64,000 nucleotides of DNA from Candidatus Gastranaerophilales bacterium. Its GTDB lineage: Bacteria; Cyanobacteriota; Vampirovibrionia; Gastranaerophilales; Gastranaerophilaceae. The position numbers were made by a program, and so were the translations under genes. Positions 24,459 to 33,119 of this stretch are shown here, piece by piece. Each line of letters starts with the position of its first letter. Position 1 is the first letter of the stretch. The DNA is taken from positions 28,311 to 92,310 of the forward strand of contig CALUYT010000032.1 of NCBI GenBank assembly GCA_944325085.1, written 5' to 3'. Under the pieces are notes generated by a model. That model searched no databases, had not been told where the DNA came from, and saw only the letters and a list, made by a program, of their open reading frames with translations.

Positions 24459-24549
24459 ATAAATATATCCTTTTCCAGATAATAGTACCACAAAGAAACT
24501 TTTTTATAAAACAACCGTCTTAAACCTAAAGAGTATGAAAGAGGATTAT

Positions 24550-24861
24550 ATGGAATTATTTAAAAATCTAATTTATGAATATCAAAAAGGAATGCGAGAT
24601 TTGTCATTACATACCTGTAACAAGTCAAATCTGCAAACATACACCCAAATACTAAACCAACTAAATACACAATACATAACAACAGAACTACCTGAAAACA
24701 AAGTAAATATATATTTTGGGAACCCTCTATGCTTGAAAATCTTAAAAAATTTTTCAAGTACAAAATTAAATGAAATAACACCACAGGAAGATTTTATATT
24801 AGGGATTATGCTGGGATATTCAAGACAAGAACAATACCAAAGAATTCTAACAAGAATATAA
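24550..24861 (+). CDS. DUF2023-like protein
   Basis: 103 residues from the ATG at 24550, with GAGG six bases before it; an in-frame ATG at 24535 would precede that site. The pattern LIYEYQKGMRDLSLHT, KVNIYFGNPLCLKILKNF and LTPQ-like EDFILGIMLGYSRQEQYQR fits DUF2023, a small soluble family of unknown function known mostly from anaerobes. In some genomes such proteins stand near flavodoxins. Here it is isolated between the ZIP gene (divergent) and yggS. Confidence 0.65.
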   Translation: MELFKNLIYEYQKGMRDLSLHTCNKSNLQTYTQILNQLNTQYITTELPENKVNIYFGNPLCLKILKNFSSTKLNEITPQEDFILGIMLGYSRQEQYQRILTRI

Positions 24862-25164
24862 ACAGAATATTACGTAACTTTTTGTAAAATTAAAAGTAAA
24901 AATTCATAACTCGATACTACTATGCAAAATAAGCATGCCTTTCAATCATCATAAGCGTTTTCAATCAAAGATATATAACATATATTAAGATATGTAAACA
25001 CAAAGACTCAAACTCCTTTCTGGCTGAAACCATGGCTGTGACATGATTTCAGCCATATTTATTTAACGCCAATAGTTAACAGAAATAAATATTTTGGACA
25101 TGCAAAAAAGATAGAGTAAAATTAAACTATGCTCTTGTTATGAGCTTGTTCTTGTAGAGGTGAA
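24862..25164. other. Intergenic region with a strong hairpin, possible small RNA
   Basis: Noncoding stretch of 303 bases. A hairpin at 25021-25055 (9-bp stem TGGCTGAAA / TTTCAGCCA plus an inner CATG / CATG) is followed by TATTTATTT. It is 160 bases from the previous gene, so it may end a short RNA starting near 24,900 rather than the DUF2023 mRNA. TGTAAACA occurs at 24994. Nothing else is seen. Confidence 0.35.
25021..25063 (+). terminator. Terminator-like hairpin
   Basis: Stem TGGCTGAAA / TTTCAGCCA with an inner CATG pair and a 7-base loop, followed by TATTTATTT. It could end the DUF2023 transcript or a small RNA. Confidence 0.55.
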
Positions 25165-25830
25165 ATGATGTATGAAACAATTAAAAGAAATCTTTTACAA
25201 ATACAAGACGAAATCGCACCTTGTAAACCCAGAATAATTGCAGTTACAAAGTATTTTGACAAAGAAGCAATAATTGCAGCATATAATGCAGGACTTAGAG
25301 ACTTTGGAGAATCGAGAGTAATTGAAGCATCCGAAAAGATTAATAGTCTGCCGGAGGAAATAAAAACTAATTCGACTTTTCATCTTATAGGCCATTTACA
25401 AACAAATAAAGTAAAACAAGCAATTAAAACCTTTGATTACATACATTCTGTAGATTCGGTTAAACTTGCACAATGTATTTCACAGCACGCTTCTGAAATC
25501 AACAAAGTTCAAAAAATACTAATTCAAATTAACAATGCAAATGAAGAACAAAAATTCGGATTTTCAAAAGATAGTGTTTTTGCAGACTTTGAACAAATAC
25601 TAAATCTCGAAAATATTGAAATAGCAGGTGTTATGAATATGGCACCGTTCGGGATAGCACAAGATGAGATTGGGAATTTATTTTCTGAAATAGTTCAAAT
25701 AAAAAATGAACTTGAGAGAGAATTTCACTGCAATTTAAGAGAGATATCAATGGGTATGAGCCAAGATTACAAAATAGCAGCTCAAAAAGGTTCAACAATG
25801 CTTAGGGTAGGTAGAAAATTATTTGAATAA
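25165..25830 (+). CDS. yggS: YggS/PLPBP family pyridoxal-phosphate homeostasis protein
   Basis: 221 residues, a single alanine-racemase-like barrel. The PLP lysine is in IIAVTKYFDKEAI (about residue 30), and FGESRVIEASEKI, FHLIGHLQTNKVKQAI and the phosphate-binding GMSQDYKIAAQKGSTMLRVG are the family blocks. It buffers free PLP in the cytosol. It is directly followed by sepF, an adjacency shared by Cyanobacteria and many Gram-positives. The track has ATGATG at the start; either could be used with the GAGG upstream. Confidence 0.95.
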   Translation: MMYETIKRNLLQIQDEIAPCKPRIIAVTKYFDKEAIIAAYNAGLRDFGESRVIEASEKINSLPEEIKTNSTFHLIGHLQTNKVKQAIKTFDYIHSVDSVKLAQCISQHASEINKVQKILIQINNANEEQKFGFSKDSVFADFEQILNLENIEIAGVMNMAPFGIAQDEIGNLFSEIVQIKNELEREFHCNLREISMGMSQDYKIAAQKGSTMLRVGRKLFE

Positions 25831-25848
25831 TAAACGGAGGAAATAGCG

Positions 25849-26370
25849 GTGGCAGCAATAACAGATAGTTTCAAAAAAGTTGTAGATTTTGTAATGGATG
25901 GATTCCGTGGGGAAAATCCTTTTGTAGATATGAATGATGAAGATGGTTACGAAGATGATTATGAATATGTAGAAGATGGAAATGCAGTAAGAGAAATTGC
26001 TCCTGCATATGCTCCAATCCCTACAATGGAAAAACGTAATGAAACAAAAGTTCTTAATCACCCTAGCATCAATAGAGGTGGAAGTGAAGTTGTTGTTGTT
26101 GAACCTCGTTCTTTTGATGACGCTGCCACAATTGTTCAACACTTAAAAGATAGAAAAATCGTTATGCTTAACCTTCACTTGTTAGATAAAGAACAATCTC
26201 AAAGAACAATTGATTTTGTTTGTGGTGCATCACAAGCACTTAACGGTAATCCAAAAAAAGTTGGTGATTTAGTATTTGTATTTGCTCCAAGTAATGTAAC
26301 ATTATCAGCAGATACAACTGCTCAACAAAGCAAATTTAATGATTCTTTGTGGAGAACATCTCTACAATAG
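25849..26370 (+). CDS. sepF: Cell-division protein SepF
   Basis: 173 residues starting with GTG, with GGAGG nine bases before it. A short N-terminal helix that may be a membrane anchor (ITDSFKKVVDFVMDGF) and an acidic linker precede the SepF core: VVEPRSFDDAATIVQHLKDRKIVMLNLHLLD and FVCGASQALNGNPKKVGDLVFVFAPSNV. SepF tethers and bundles FtsZ at midcell in bacteria without FtsA; in Cyanobacteria the homologue is Cdv2/YlmF. A terminator follows. Confidence 0.93.
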   Translation: MAAITDSFKKVVDFVMDGFRGENPFVDMNDEDGYEDDYEYVEDGNAVREIAPAYAPIPTMEKRNETKVLNHPSINRGGSEVVVVEPRSFDDAATIVQHLKDRKIVMLNLHLLDKEQSQRTIDFVCGASQALNGNPKKVGDLVFVFAPSNVTLSADTTAQQSKFNDSLWRTSLQ

Positions 26371-26408
26371 AATATTTGGTATGAGAAGAGAGATAGTTTA
26401 GATAAAGA

Positions 26409-26436
26409 CAGGCAGCTTGTAGCTGCCTTTTTTTTT
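26409..26436 (+). terminator. Intrinsic terminator after sepF
   Basis: GGCAGC / GCTGCC stem with a TTGTA loop followed by nine T residues. Confidence 0.9.
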
Positions 26437-26449
26437 AATTTGTTCAATT

Positions 26450-26484
26450 AAAAAAGGAAGATAAATATTTATCTTCCTTTTTTA
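26450..26484. terminator. Bidirectional terminator (serves the minus-strand 26508 gene)
   Basis: AAAAAAGGAAGATAAAT / ATTTATCTTCCTTTTTT is an almost perfect palindrome with T-runs on both strands. Confidence 0.85.
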
Positions 26485-26507
26485 TAAATTCTACATTACT
26501 AAGAATA

Positions 26508-26795
26508 TTATATTCTATTATGCCAAACTCCGCCTTGACGATCAACAAAAGCATCATAACAAGACCAAATTCTAAAAATACCTGTTAATCCCAATAAAGC
26601 GTGAGTTATATTCTTTTCAAATGATTGATCATTAACTGCTTGACCCAATCCTGGCCATATTAATAAAGATAATGCTGCAGCACCAACTGAAGTTGCACTA
26701 ACTTGACCATTAGTACCATGAGTTCCAGCAAAAGCTACCGGTGTAGTTAAAGTTAGCATTGCTAATGTAATAATAGATAATAATAATTTTTTCAT
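26508..26795 (-). CDS. Small secreted or membrane protein
   Basis: 95 residues. A clear signal peptide (MKKLLLSIITLAMLTLTTPVAFA, cut likely after AFA) is followed by a Gly/Thr-rich part and a hydrophobic LSLLIWPGLGQAVN segment. Then comes THALLGLTGIFRIWSCYDAF and a polar tail. The PGLGQ plus hydrophobic pair recalls TM2-like small membrane proteins, which have a P-G-x-G-x-x-Y motif. GGAGG stands before the ATG. Function unknown. Confidence 0.6.
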   Translation of the reverse strand: MKKLLLSIITLAMLTLTTPVAFAGTHGTNGQVSATSVGAAALSLLIWPGLGQAVNDQSFEKNITHALLGLTGIFRIWSCYDAFVDRQGGVWHNRI

Positions 26796-26841
26796 ACATA
26801 TCCTCCGTTCATCATAGATAATATAATTATATATAAAGAAT

Positions 26842-27309
26842 TTATTTTTTCTCTACATTGTAATCAAATGTAAATTGGACATCAACATTTTCACCATCAA
26901 AAGCCTTTGGTAAAGGCCCAAATGGGGAAGATTTTTTTAAAGCATTCACTGCTTCTTTCTCCAATTCTTTTATTCCGGAAGAAGATATTATTTTATAATC
27001 TTTTAATGTTCCATCTTTATTGATTTTATATGAAATAACAACTCTACCGGATTTTTCAGATGACGGTTTCCAATTATTTTTTATTTTTACTTGAGTAGTC
27101 TTCATATAAGATGTAATTTCAGAATTATTTTGTTTTGCAATTCTTTCAGTTTTTTCAGTCTTAATTGTCTTTAAAGCAATTTTATTACTAGATCTTTCAA
27201 AAATAGCTTTGTGCTTATTAATTAAAACAGAACCACCTACACCCACACTAATTGCAATTATTACAACTACAACAGATATTAAAATTGTCCAAAATTTACT
27301 CTTATTCAT
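26842..27309 (-). CDS. TonB C-terminal-domain protein
   Basis: 155 residues. An N-terminal transmembrane helix (about 9-30) anchors it, followed by a Lys/Thr-rich linker and the TonB_C fold: GRVVISYKINKDGTLKDYKI and LEKEAVNALKKSSPFGPLP, ending VQFTFDYNV. TonB-type domains transmit energy to outer-membrane receptors or bind periplasmic partners. No ExbB/ExbD genes lie nearby, and the linker lacks the long Pro-rich region, so classical TonB function is uncertain. GGAGG before the ATG. Confidence 0.75.
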   Translation of the reverse strand: MNKSKFWTILISVVVVIIAISVGVGGSVLINKHKAIFERSSNKIALKTIKTEKTERIAKQNNSEITSYMKTTQVKIKNNWKPSSEKSGRVVISYKINKDGTLKDYKIISSSGIKELEKEAVNALKKSSPFGPLPKAFDGENVDVQFTFDYNVEKK

Positions 27310-27325
27310 TTAGACCTCCAATCAT

Positions 27326-28384
27326 CTATAATTTAAAAGCTTCTGCAATTGATTTTTTATAATCAGGTTTCAAAATTCCTTTTTCAGTAATAATTCCGGT
27401 TATAAGTTCATTAGGAGTAACATCAAAACCAGGATTAATAATATTTACACCTTGAGCACAAATAGGTTTTCCGTTGATATGAGTAACTTCATCATGAGAT
27501 CTTTCTTCAATAACAATCTCATCACCTGATTTAATACTTGTATCAATGGTTGATAAAGGTGCGGCAACATAAAATGGAATATTATGATATTTTGCAGCAA
27601 TTGCCACTGTATATGTACCAATTTTATTGGCAGCATCACCATTTGCAGCAATTCTATCAGCACCTACACAAACCATATCTATCATACCTTTTTTCATAAA
27701 ATATGAGCACATACCATCTGTTATTAAAGTTACAGGAATTCCATCCATAGTAAGCTCTAAAGTTGTAATTCTTGCACCTTGTTGTCTTGGTCTTGTTTCA
27801 TCTGCAAAAACTTGAACTGTAGGATCGTTTGCAAATGCTGAACGAACAACACCTAAAGCTGTTCCATAACCAACAGTAGCCAAAGCTCCGGCATTACAAT
27901 GTGTTAAAATCGTCGCACCCTTTGGTACAATTTCAGCACCATAGTCACCTATTTTTTTATTTATTTCTATATCTTCAAGCTCTAATTTCTTTCCATTTTC
28001 TTTTAACTCATTTATAAGAACTTTTATATCTGATTTAGAATTTTTAATTATATCTTTTTGCTTTTCAACAGCCCACATAAGATTTACAGCTGTTGGTCTT
28101 GCACTTGCCATATAATCTGCTTTTTCCAATAATTGTTTAATAAAATCTTCTCTTGAAAGGTTTAATTTTTCTAACTCTTGAGCATACAATACTACACCAT
28201 GCGCACCAGCAATACCAATTGCAGGAGCTCCTCTAACTATCATATGTTTAATTGCATCAAACATATCCTGTCCTGATGTAATATTAATATATTCAAATTT
28301 ATCAGGGAATTTTGTTTGATCTACCATTTTTGAATATGTATCAATCCATTCAATTGTTTTTATTTTTGATTTAAATTCAGCCAT
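27326..28384 (-). CDS. mtnA: S-methyl-5-thioribose-1-phosphate isomerase
   Basis: 352 residues, normal MtnA length. It isomerises methylthioribose 1-phosphate to methylthioribulose 1-phosphate in methionine salvage. The catalytic cysteine is in LTHCNAGALATVGYGTALG and the aspartate in VGADRIAANGDAANKIGTY; MIVRGAPAIGIAGAHG is the N-terminal signature. With speE at 62.8 kb, which releases methylthioadenosine, it fits a salvage route. AAAGGA precedes the ATG. It is followed after 16 bases by the TonB-type gene, perhaps co-transcribed by chance. Confidence 0.95.
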   Translation of the reverse strand: MAEFKSKIKTIEWIDTYSKMVDQTKFPDKFEYINITSGQDMFDAIKHMIVRGAPAIGIAGAHGVVLYAQELEKLNLSREDFIKQLLEKADYMASARPTAVNLMWAVEKQKDIIKNSKSDIKVLINELKENGKKLELEDIEINKKIGDYGAEIVPKGATILTHCNAGALATVGYGTALGVVRSAFANDPTVQVFADETRPRQQGARITTLELTMDGIPVTLITDGMCSYFMKKGMIDMVCVGADRIAANGDAANKIGTYTVAIAAKYHNIPFYVAAPLSTIDTSIKSGDEIVIEERSHDEVTHINGKPICAQGVNIINPGFDVTPNELITGIITEKGILKPDYKKSIAEAFKL

Positions 28385-28464
28385 TTTTATTTCCTTTATA
28401 TAATAAATAATTTCAAATTAATATCTTAAATACTACTTTATCAAAAACAAAAACAATTTATACA

Positions 28465-28953
28465 TTATTTTAAATCTTTATTATCAATATTTGAATTTGA
28501 ATAATGTTTTTCATACATATCTCTAATAAAGTTAATAATATAATACGTTGCAAAACCCGAAAAAGAATTTGTCGTTGCACATAAAACACCTAAAAAGATT
28601 ATAAATACTAATATTAACCAAATTGGAGAATTAGTAAGCATTGCAGTTAAGAAAAAATTCGGTGTATAATGGAAAACCTTAGCCAAAATAACCATCAAAA
28701 CAGAATAACAAAACGCAAATGTCATATTAGAACAAAAACCAATTAATGCACCGGTTATAATACTATCTTTAGGCGACTTAATATCATAATTTCTATCTGC
28801 CATTATCATATAAACAATTACCAAAGGCGCAGCCAAAAGCAAAATACTAAAAAGCATTATCATTCCAACATAAGGAATAGGCGCTAATACACCAAGGAAA
28901 ACTCCTAATATTAAACTTAAAATAACAATATTTTTTACTACAAATTTATTCAT
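28465..28953 (-). CDS. Unknown integral membrane protein
   Basis: 162 residues with four to five hydrophobic helices (FVVKNIVILSLILGVFLGVL, MIMLFSILLLAAPLVIVYM, SIITGALIGFCSNMTFAFC, PIWLILVFIIFLGVLCATT) and a charged C-terminal tail. I recognise no family. The first helix starts right at the N-terminus. AAGGA precedes the ATG. It lies between mtnA and ruvC on the same strand. Confidence 0.6.
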   Translation of the reverse strand: MNKFVVKNIVILSLILGVFLGVLAPIPYVGMIMLFSILLLAAPLVIVYMIMADRNYDIKSPKDSIITGALIGFCSNMTFAFCYSVLMVILAKVFHYTPNFFLTAMLTNSPIWLILVFIIFLGVLCATTNSFSGFATYYIINFIRDMYEKHYSNSNIDNKDLK

Positions 28954-28993
28954 ACCAAATCCTTTGACATATTAACATTCATAGATTTAAAAC

Positions 28994-29488
28994 TCAAACT
29001 TTTTTCAAATCTTCAATAGCATCAGCACTTCTTGAATATGAAATCGCAATAGCAATTGAATCGACAGTATCGTCAAGTTTAGGCAAATTATCACATCCCA
29101 AACTTATTTTAACCATTTGTTCAACTTCCTTTTTACTGGCTCTCCCATAGCCTGTAAGAATTTGCTTAACTTCCATAGGTGTATATTCATATATAGGAAT
29201 TTTATGTTGTTCTAACACAGTCAAAATAACACCTCTTGCATGGGCTACCGGCATAACTGTTGTTTGATTTCGAAAGAAAAACAATTTTTCAATAGCACAA
29301 ACATCAGGCATATATTTTTCAACAATACAAGACATATCATTAAAAATTTCTAATAATCTTGCAGATTCTTTTTTCTCTTTAGGAGTCTGAATAGATCCTG
29401 AATGTAAAAGTACAAGATTTTTACCATCAAAATCAACAATACAATAACCGACTATAGCCATTCCAGGATCAATACCTAATATTTTCAT
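28994..29488 (-). CDS. ruvC: Holliday-junction endonuclease RuvC
   Basis: 164 residues, normal length. The RNase H-like active site is Asp7 (ILGIDPGMAIVGY), Glu near 67 (CAIEKLFFFRNQTTVM) and the Asp pair in KLDDTVDSIAIAI. GRASKKEVEQM is the conserved junction-binding block. It resolves recombination junctions with RuvAB, which are not in this window. Only AGG directly before the ATG, too close for a normal site; TAATAT ends six bases upstream, so it may be leaderless. Confidence 0.95.
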   Translation of the reverse strand: MKILGIDPGMAIVGYCIVDFDGKNLVLLHSGSIQTPKEKKESARLLEIFNDMSCIVEKYMPDVCAIEKLFFFRNQTTVMPVAHARGVILTVLEQHKIPIYEYTPMEVKQILTGYGRASKKEVEQMVKISLGCDNLPKLDDTVDSIAIAISYSRSADAIEDLKKV

Positions 29489-29494
29489 ACCTAT

Positions 29495-29500
29495 ATATTA
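29495..29500 (-). promoter_or_regulatory. -10-like element six bases before ruvC ATG
   Basis: Minus strand TAATAT, then ATAGGT, then ATG. No good -35 seen; weaker than the other leaderless candidates. Confidence 0.35.
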
Positions 29501-29520
29501 TCAAAAAATTTAGCAAATTA

Positions 29521-29549
29521 AAAGGCAGATTCATTACCAATCTGCCTAG
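29521..29549 (-). terminator. Intrinsic terminator after the 29582-29995 gene
   Basis: AGGCAGATT / AATCTGCCT stem; on the minus strand it ends in TTTTAATTT. Confidence 0.85.
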
Positions 29550-29581
29550 AAATGTGTGAGTAAATATATATTTATAAGTCT

Positions 29582-29995
29582 TTATGCAAATAAATCAGCA
29601 AACGGACCGTTTGGATCTTGAATATGAGCAGCAACTGCACCATCTTCAGCAAGTTTCATGCCAGGCAAAACAACATTTTTTACACCATTTGTTACACTTG
29701 CCACTTGAGCTGCTGAAACTTTGTAATTTGAATAACCCAAACTTGCTAAAATTGCATTTGTGCTTTGTGCTAAATCCATATCCTCTTTAGTAAATTTAGC
29801 TAATTGAGCACCATACAAATATTGAGTATTTTTTGTTAATAAATCGGTTTCATTTTCCAAACCCTTAAATGTAGAATTTGTACTAACACTTTCCCTTGTT
29901 TCTTCTGCTTTCTTAGCTTCTTTTGAAGCACCTTGACCGATTGCAAAGTTATAATTATTATAACTGTTGTTGAAGTCGTTAAACTTGATTGCCAT
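29582..29995 (-). CDS. Small protein with HIQD..PFADLFA tail
   Basis: 137 residues, no signal peptide or membrane helix. The N-terminus is Asn/Tyr-rich (NDFNNSYNNYNFAIGQG), then a helical middle. The last 16 residues (AAHIQDPNGPFADLFA) closely match the end of the next gene's product (ASHLQDKSFPFAELFA), while the rest is dissimilar. A shared tail on otherwise unlike proteins may be a sorting or docking signal. AAGGAG lies before the ATG. Its upstream region holds the inverted-repeat site at 30081-30101. Confidence 0.65.
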   Translation of the reverse strand: MAIKFNDFNNSYNNYNFAIGQGASKEAKKAEETRESVSTNSTFKGLENETDLLTKNTQYLYGAQLAKFTKEDMDLAQSTNAILASLGYSNYKVSAAQVASVTNGVKNVVLPGMKLAEDGAVAAHIQDPNGPFADLFA

Positions 29996-30080
29996 GTCGG
30001 TTCTCCTTATCTTTTACTCACATAATAAGATACGGCATGTATTTTAAGAATCTTTAGCTTTTTTTCAATTTTAACAATAG

Positions 30081-30101
30081 TTTTGTAACATTTGTTTACA
30101 T
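30081..30101 (-). promoter_or_regulatory. Inverted-repeat site upstream of the 29995 gene (copy 2)
   Basis: The minus strand is identical over 21 bases to 19874-19894, with core TGTAAACAAATGTTACA. An AAAATAC lies 55 bases further (minus 30045), against 48 bases at the other copy. Confidence 0.5.
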
Positions 30102-30118
30102 TATATTTATACAAAAAT

Positions 30119-30147
30119 AAAAGGCCAACTTGATTAAGTTGACCTAA
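30119..30147 (-). terminator. Intrinsic terminator after the 30179-30619 gene
   Basis: Minus strand AGGTCAACTT / AAGTTGGCCT stem with an AATC loop, then TTTTATTTTT. Confidence 0.85.
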
Positions 30148-30178
30148 ATATGTGAGTATAAAATTATAATTTATTGAA

Positions 30179-30619
30179 CTATGCAAATAATTCAGCAAAA
30201 GGAAAGCTTTTATCTTGAAGGTGAGATGCTACAAAAGCATATTCTACACCTTTTGATGCTTCTTTTGTTCCATCTGCAACTCTTGCTGCATCTGTATTTG
30301 AATATTTTAATTCAAATAATTTTTGATCATATTTTCCGCCCAATGAGTTGATATTATCAAAGTGATATCCTGAAACTAATTGACCTTTACTTACTTCATT
30401 TGCAGAAGCTAAACCTTGACCTTCCGGAGAATTAGTTTTAACTTTGCCTGAAATTGTTTCAAGAGTCAATGATAAATCAGCTCTATCAATACTATTTTTA
30501 AATTCAATAGGTTTTGCTGAAACTACATTTTGTGATTTTTTAACTTCACTTGTTTGTTTAGCTTTACCAACACCATATACTTGATTAAAACCGTCATTTC
30601 CGCTAATTCCGTGTACCAT
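30179..30619 (-). CDS. Small protein with HLQD..PFAELFA tail
   Basis: 146 residues, no signal peptide or membrane helix. The start GISGNDGFNQVYGVGKAKQ is Gly-rich and polar, followed by a Ser/Thr/Asn-rich middle. The C-terminal 16 residues match those of the 29582-29995 product (HIQD/HLQD and PFADLFA/PFAELFA). AAAAGGAG stands before the ATG, and the upstream region has AAATACTTTATATA. Both genes end in a separate terminator, so they are independent units rather than an operon. Confidence 0.65.
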   Translation of the reverse strand: MVHGISGNDGFNQVYGVGKAKQTSEVKKSQNVVSAKPIEFKNSIDRADLSLTLETISGKVKTNSPEGQGLASANEVSKGQLVSGYHFDNINSLGGKYDQKLFELKYSNTDAARVADGTKEASKGVEYAFVASHLQDKSFPFAELFA

Positions 30620-30705
30620 TTCGAATCTCCTTTTATACTCACCAAATAATGATAAACTTATTTATTTTAATAATCATCCTATCATTTGATTTTCCATCTC
30701 GTATA

Positions 30706-30719
30706 TATATAAAGTATTT
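30706..30719 (-). promoter_or_regulatory. AAATACTTTATATA promoter block (copy 3)
   Basis: Minus-strand 14-mer identical to 11177-11190 and 19924-19937. Upstream of it GCAATTATTTACGAATGA also closely follows the sequence before copy 1 (GCAATTTTTACGCATAAA). Confidence 0.45.
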
Positions 30720-30871
30720 CATTCGTAAATAATTGCCTTTATCATTTAGTATATTAATATTTCTTAACATAATTCCCAAATTATTGATATTACTAACCAT
30801 ATGGCTAATAGCAATATTAACTAGGAATGGTAATATGGACATGGAAGTATAATATAAAGGATTATTTAAAA

Positions 30872-31117
30872 TTGAACACTTTTAAAACAAAAAGAATTCT
30901 TAATCAAAGAAAAGAACTTACAGAAAGAGAATTAGAAGTATTACAATACGTAATGCAAGGACTAACTAACAACGAAATTGCAGAAATTTTAATGATTACA
31001 CATCACACAGTAAAAGCACATGTTGCAGCAATTATACGTAAACTTGGTGTCAGAAACAGACTAGATGCGTCAATGTTCGCAAAAGAAAATGACCTTTTTA
31101 ATCTTCATCAAGACTAA
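30872..31117 (+). CDS. Stand-alone LuxR/NarL-type HTH protein
   Basis: About 81 residues from a TTG at 30872 that has AAAGGA ten bases before it; an ATG at 30827 in frame would add 15 residues with no good site, so the start is open. Nearly the whole protein is the LuxR helix-turn-helix: [20 protein letters not shown], then [20 protein letters not shown] and [11 protein letters not shown]. No receiver or sensor domain, so it may act constitutively or by expression level. It converges on lepA with a 20-base overlap. It is a natural candidate regulator for the nearby repeated promoter elements. Confidence 0.8.
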   Translation: MNTFKTKRILNQRKELTERELEVLQYVMQGLTNNEIAEILMITHHTVKAHVAAIIRKLGVRNRLDASMFAKENDLFNLHQD

Positions 31118-32900
31118 GTACTGCCATAAATGCTTCTTGTGGAACTTCAACACTACCAACAGATTTCATACGTTTTTTACCTTTTTTCTGTTTTTCAAGA
31201 AGTTTACGTTTACGGGAAATATCTCCGCCATAACACTTCGCAAGAACATTTTTACGCATAGCTTTGATAGTAGTTCTTGCAATAACACGTCCGCCAATTG
31301 CAGCTTGTACCGGAACTTCAAAAAGTTGACGCGGAATAATATCTTTTAATTTTGTTGTCAATTTTTGACCAATATAAAATGCACTATCTTCATGACAAAT
31401 TACAGATAAAGCATCGACAACCTCGCCTGCAAGCATAATATCAAGTTTTACAAGTTTAGAACGTTTGTATTCACTAAATTCATAATCTAAACTTGCATAC
31501 CCCTTTGTTCTTGATTTTAATTGATCATAAAAATCTGTAATAACTTCACTCAAAGGAATTTCGTACGCTAAATCAACACGAACTTTATCTAAATAAGTCA
31601 TATTAATAAATATACCGCGTTTTGTTTGCGCCAAATCCATCAAAGTTCCAACATATTCATTTGGAGTAATTATTTGAACTTTTACGTAAGGTTCTTCTAT
31701 ATAATCTCTATATTGTGCAGCCGGAAGATTTGCAGGGTTATCAATTTCTACAACTTCACCATTAGTTTTATGAACCTTATAAACTACAGAAGGCGCTGTT
31801 GTAACTAACGATAAATTATATTCACGCTCCAATCTTTCTTGGGCAATTTCCATATGCAACATACCCAAAAAACCGCACCTAAAGCCAAAACCTAAAGCAC
31901 TTGAAGTTTCAGGTTCAAAAGTAATACTGCTATCATTAAGTTTTAATTTTTCTAATGCTTCTTTTAAATCTTCATAATCCTCATTATCAACAGGATACAT
32001 ACCTGAAAATACCATAGGCAAAGCTTCTTTATAACCAGGTAAAGGTTCATTAGCAGGTCTATCAACATTTGTAATAGTATCGCCAACGAATCTTGTTAAT
32101 TCTTTAATTGAACCGGCAAAATAACCAACATCACCGCAAGTTAATTTTTTAACAGGCATTCTTGCAGGTGTTTGATAACCCAATTCAACAACTTCATATT
32201 CTTTTCCGGAAGCCATAAACCTAACTTTATCACCTAATGATATACTTCCGTCAACAACTTTGAAATAACAAACTGTTCCTAAATACTGATCATATACACT
32301 ATCAAAAACTAAAGCTCTTAAAGGTTTATCAGAATTATCAATAGGAGCAGGAACATAATTAACAACAGCTTCTAAAACATCTTCAATACCAACACCTGTT
32401 TTTGCACTCACAGGAATTGCCATAGATGCATCAATACCAAGTATTTCTTCAATTTCTTGTCTTACACGTTCTACATCGGCAGACGGTAAATCAATTTTAT
32501 TAATTACAGGGATAATTTCTAAATTTTGTTCAATAGCAAGATAAACATTAGCCAAAGTTTGAGCTTCAACTCCTTGAGTCGCATCTACAATTAACAATGC
32601 ACCTTCACATGCAGCTAAAGATCTTGAAACCTCATAAGAAAAATCAACGTGGCCTGGAGTATCAATCAAATTTAATTCATAATCTTTACCGTCAGAAGCC
32701 TTATAAAGCATTCTAGCAGCATTCAATTTTATTGTAATACCACGTTCACGCTCAATATCCATAGAATCTAATAATTGATCTTGCATATCACGTTGAGAAA
32801 CAGTACCGGTTTTTTCCAATAATCTATCTGCCAAAGTTGATTTGCCGTGGTCAATGTGAGCTATTATACAAAAATTTCTTACGTTGTCTCTTGTTTTCAT
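31098..32900 (-). CDS. lepA: Elongation factor 4 (LepA)
   Basis: 600 residues, full length. G1 [16 protein letters not shown]3 DTPGHVDF, G4 NKIDLP; then domain II, LepA-specific C-terminal domain ([20 protein letters not shown]) and the basic end. A ribosomal GTPase that back-translocates or rescues stalled complexes. There is no ribosome-binding site: minus-strand TATAAT at 32913-32908 ends seven bases before the ATG, with TTTACA 16 bases further upstream, so the mRNA is probably leaderless. Confidence 0.96.
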   Translation of the reverse strand: MKTRDNVRNFCIIAHIDHGKSTLADRLLEKTGTVSQRDMQDQLLDSMDIERERGITIKLNAARMLYKASDGKDYELNLIDTPGHVDFSYEVSRSLAACEGALLIVDATQGVEAQTLANVYLAIEQNLEIIPVINKIDLPSADVERVRQEIEEILGIDASMAIPVSAKTGVGIEDVLEAVVNYVPAPIDNSDKPLRALVFDSVYDQYLGTVCYFKVVDGSISLGDKVRFMASGKEYEVVELGYQTPARMPVKKLTCGDVGYFAGSIKELTRFVGDTITNVDRPANEPLPGYKEALPMVFSGMYPVDNEDYEDLKEALEKLKLNDSSITFEPETSSALGFGFRCGFLGMLHMEIAQERLEREYNLSLVTTAPSVVYKVHKTNGEVVEIDNPANLPAAQYRDYIEEPYVKVQIITPNEYVGTLMDLAQTKRGIFINMTYLDKVRVDLAYEIPLSEVITDFYDQLKSRTKGYASLDYEFSEYKRSKLVKLDIMLAGEVVDALSVICHEDSAFYIGQKLTTKLKDIIPRQLFEVPVQAAIGGRVIARTTIKAMRKNVLAKCYGGDISRKRKLLEKQKKGKKRMKSVGSVEVPQEAFMAVLSLDED

Positions 32901-32907
32901 ATATACG

Positions 32908-32913
32908 ATTATA
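32908..32913 (-). promoter_or_regulatory. -10 element seven bases before lepA ATG
   Basis: Minus strand TTTACA, 16-base spacer, TATAAT, CGTATAT, ATG. A good promoter with no room for a ribosome-binding site. Confidence 0.6.
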
Positions 32914-33072
32914 TATAAAAAAAATTTGATGTAAAATATCTGCGATATTTTTCATCAAATGTCCCAACAAATAATGCCCACAACAATTGAATGTCTCAAA
33001 AAATTCAACACAATTGTTCTCACTACACCTATTTAAATAAAAAAGTTAAATCTCACCAACTTCATGAAAAAC

Positions 33073-33089
33073 CCGACCTCAATGGTCGG
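33073..33089 (-). terminator. Intrinsic terminator after the small ORF
   Basis: CCGACC / GGTCGG stem with a TCAAT loop; on the minus strand it is followed by GTTTTTCAT. It supports transcription of the 52-residue ORF. Confidence 0.75.
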
Positions 33090-33119
33090 ATAAGCCTGAA
33101 GTTTGGTTGAGAAATAAGC

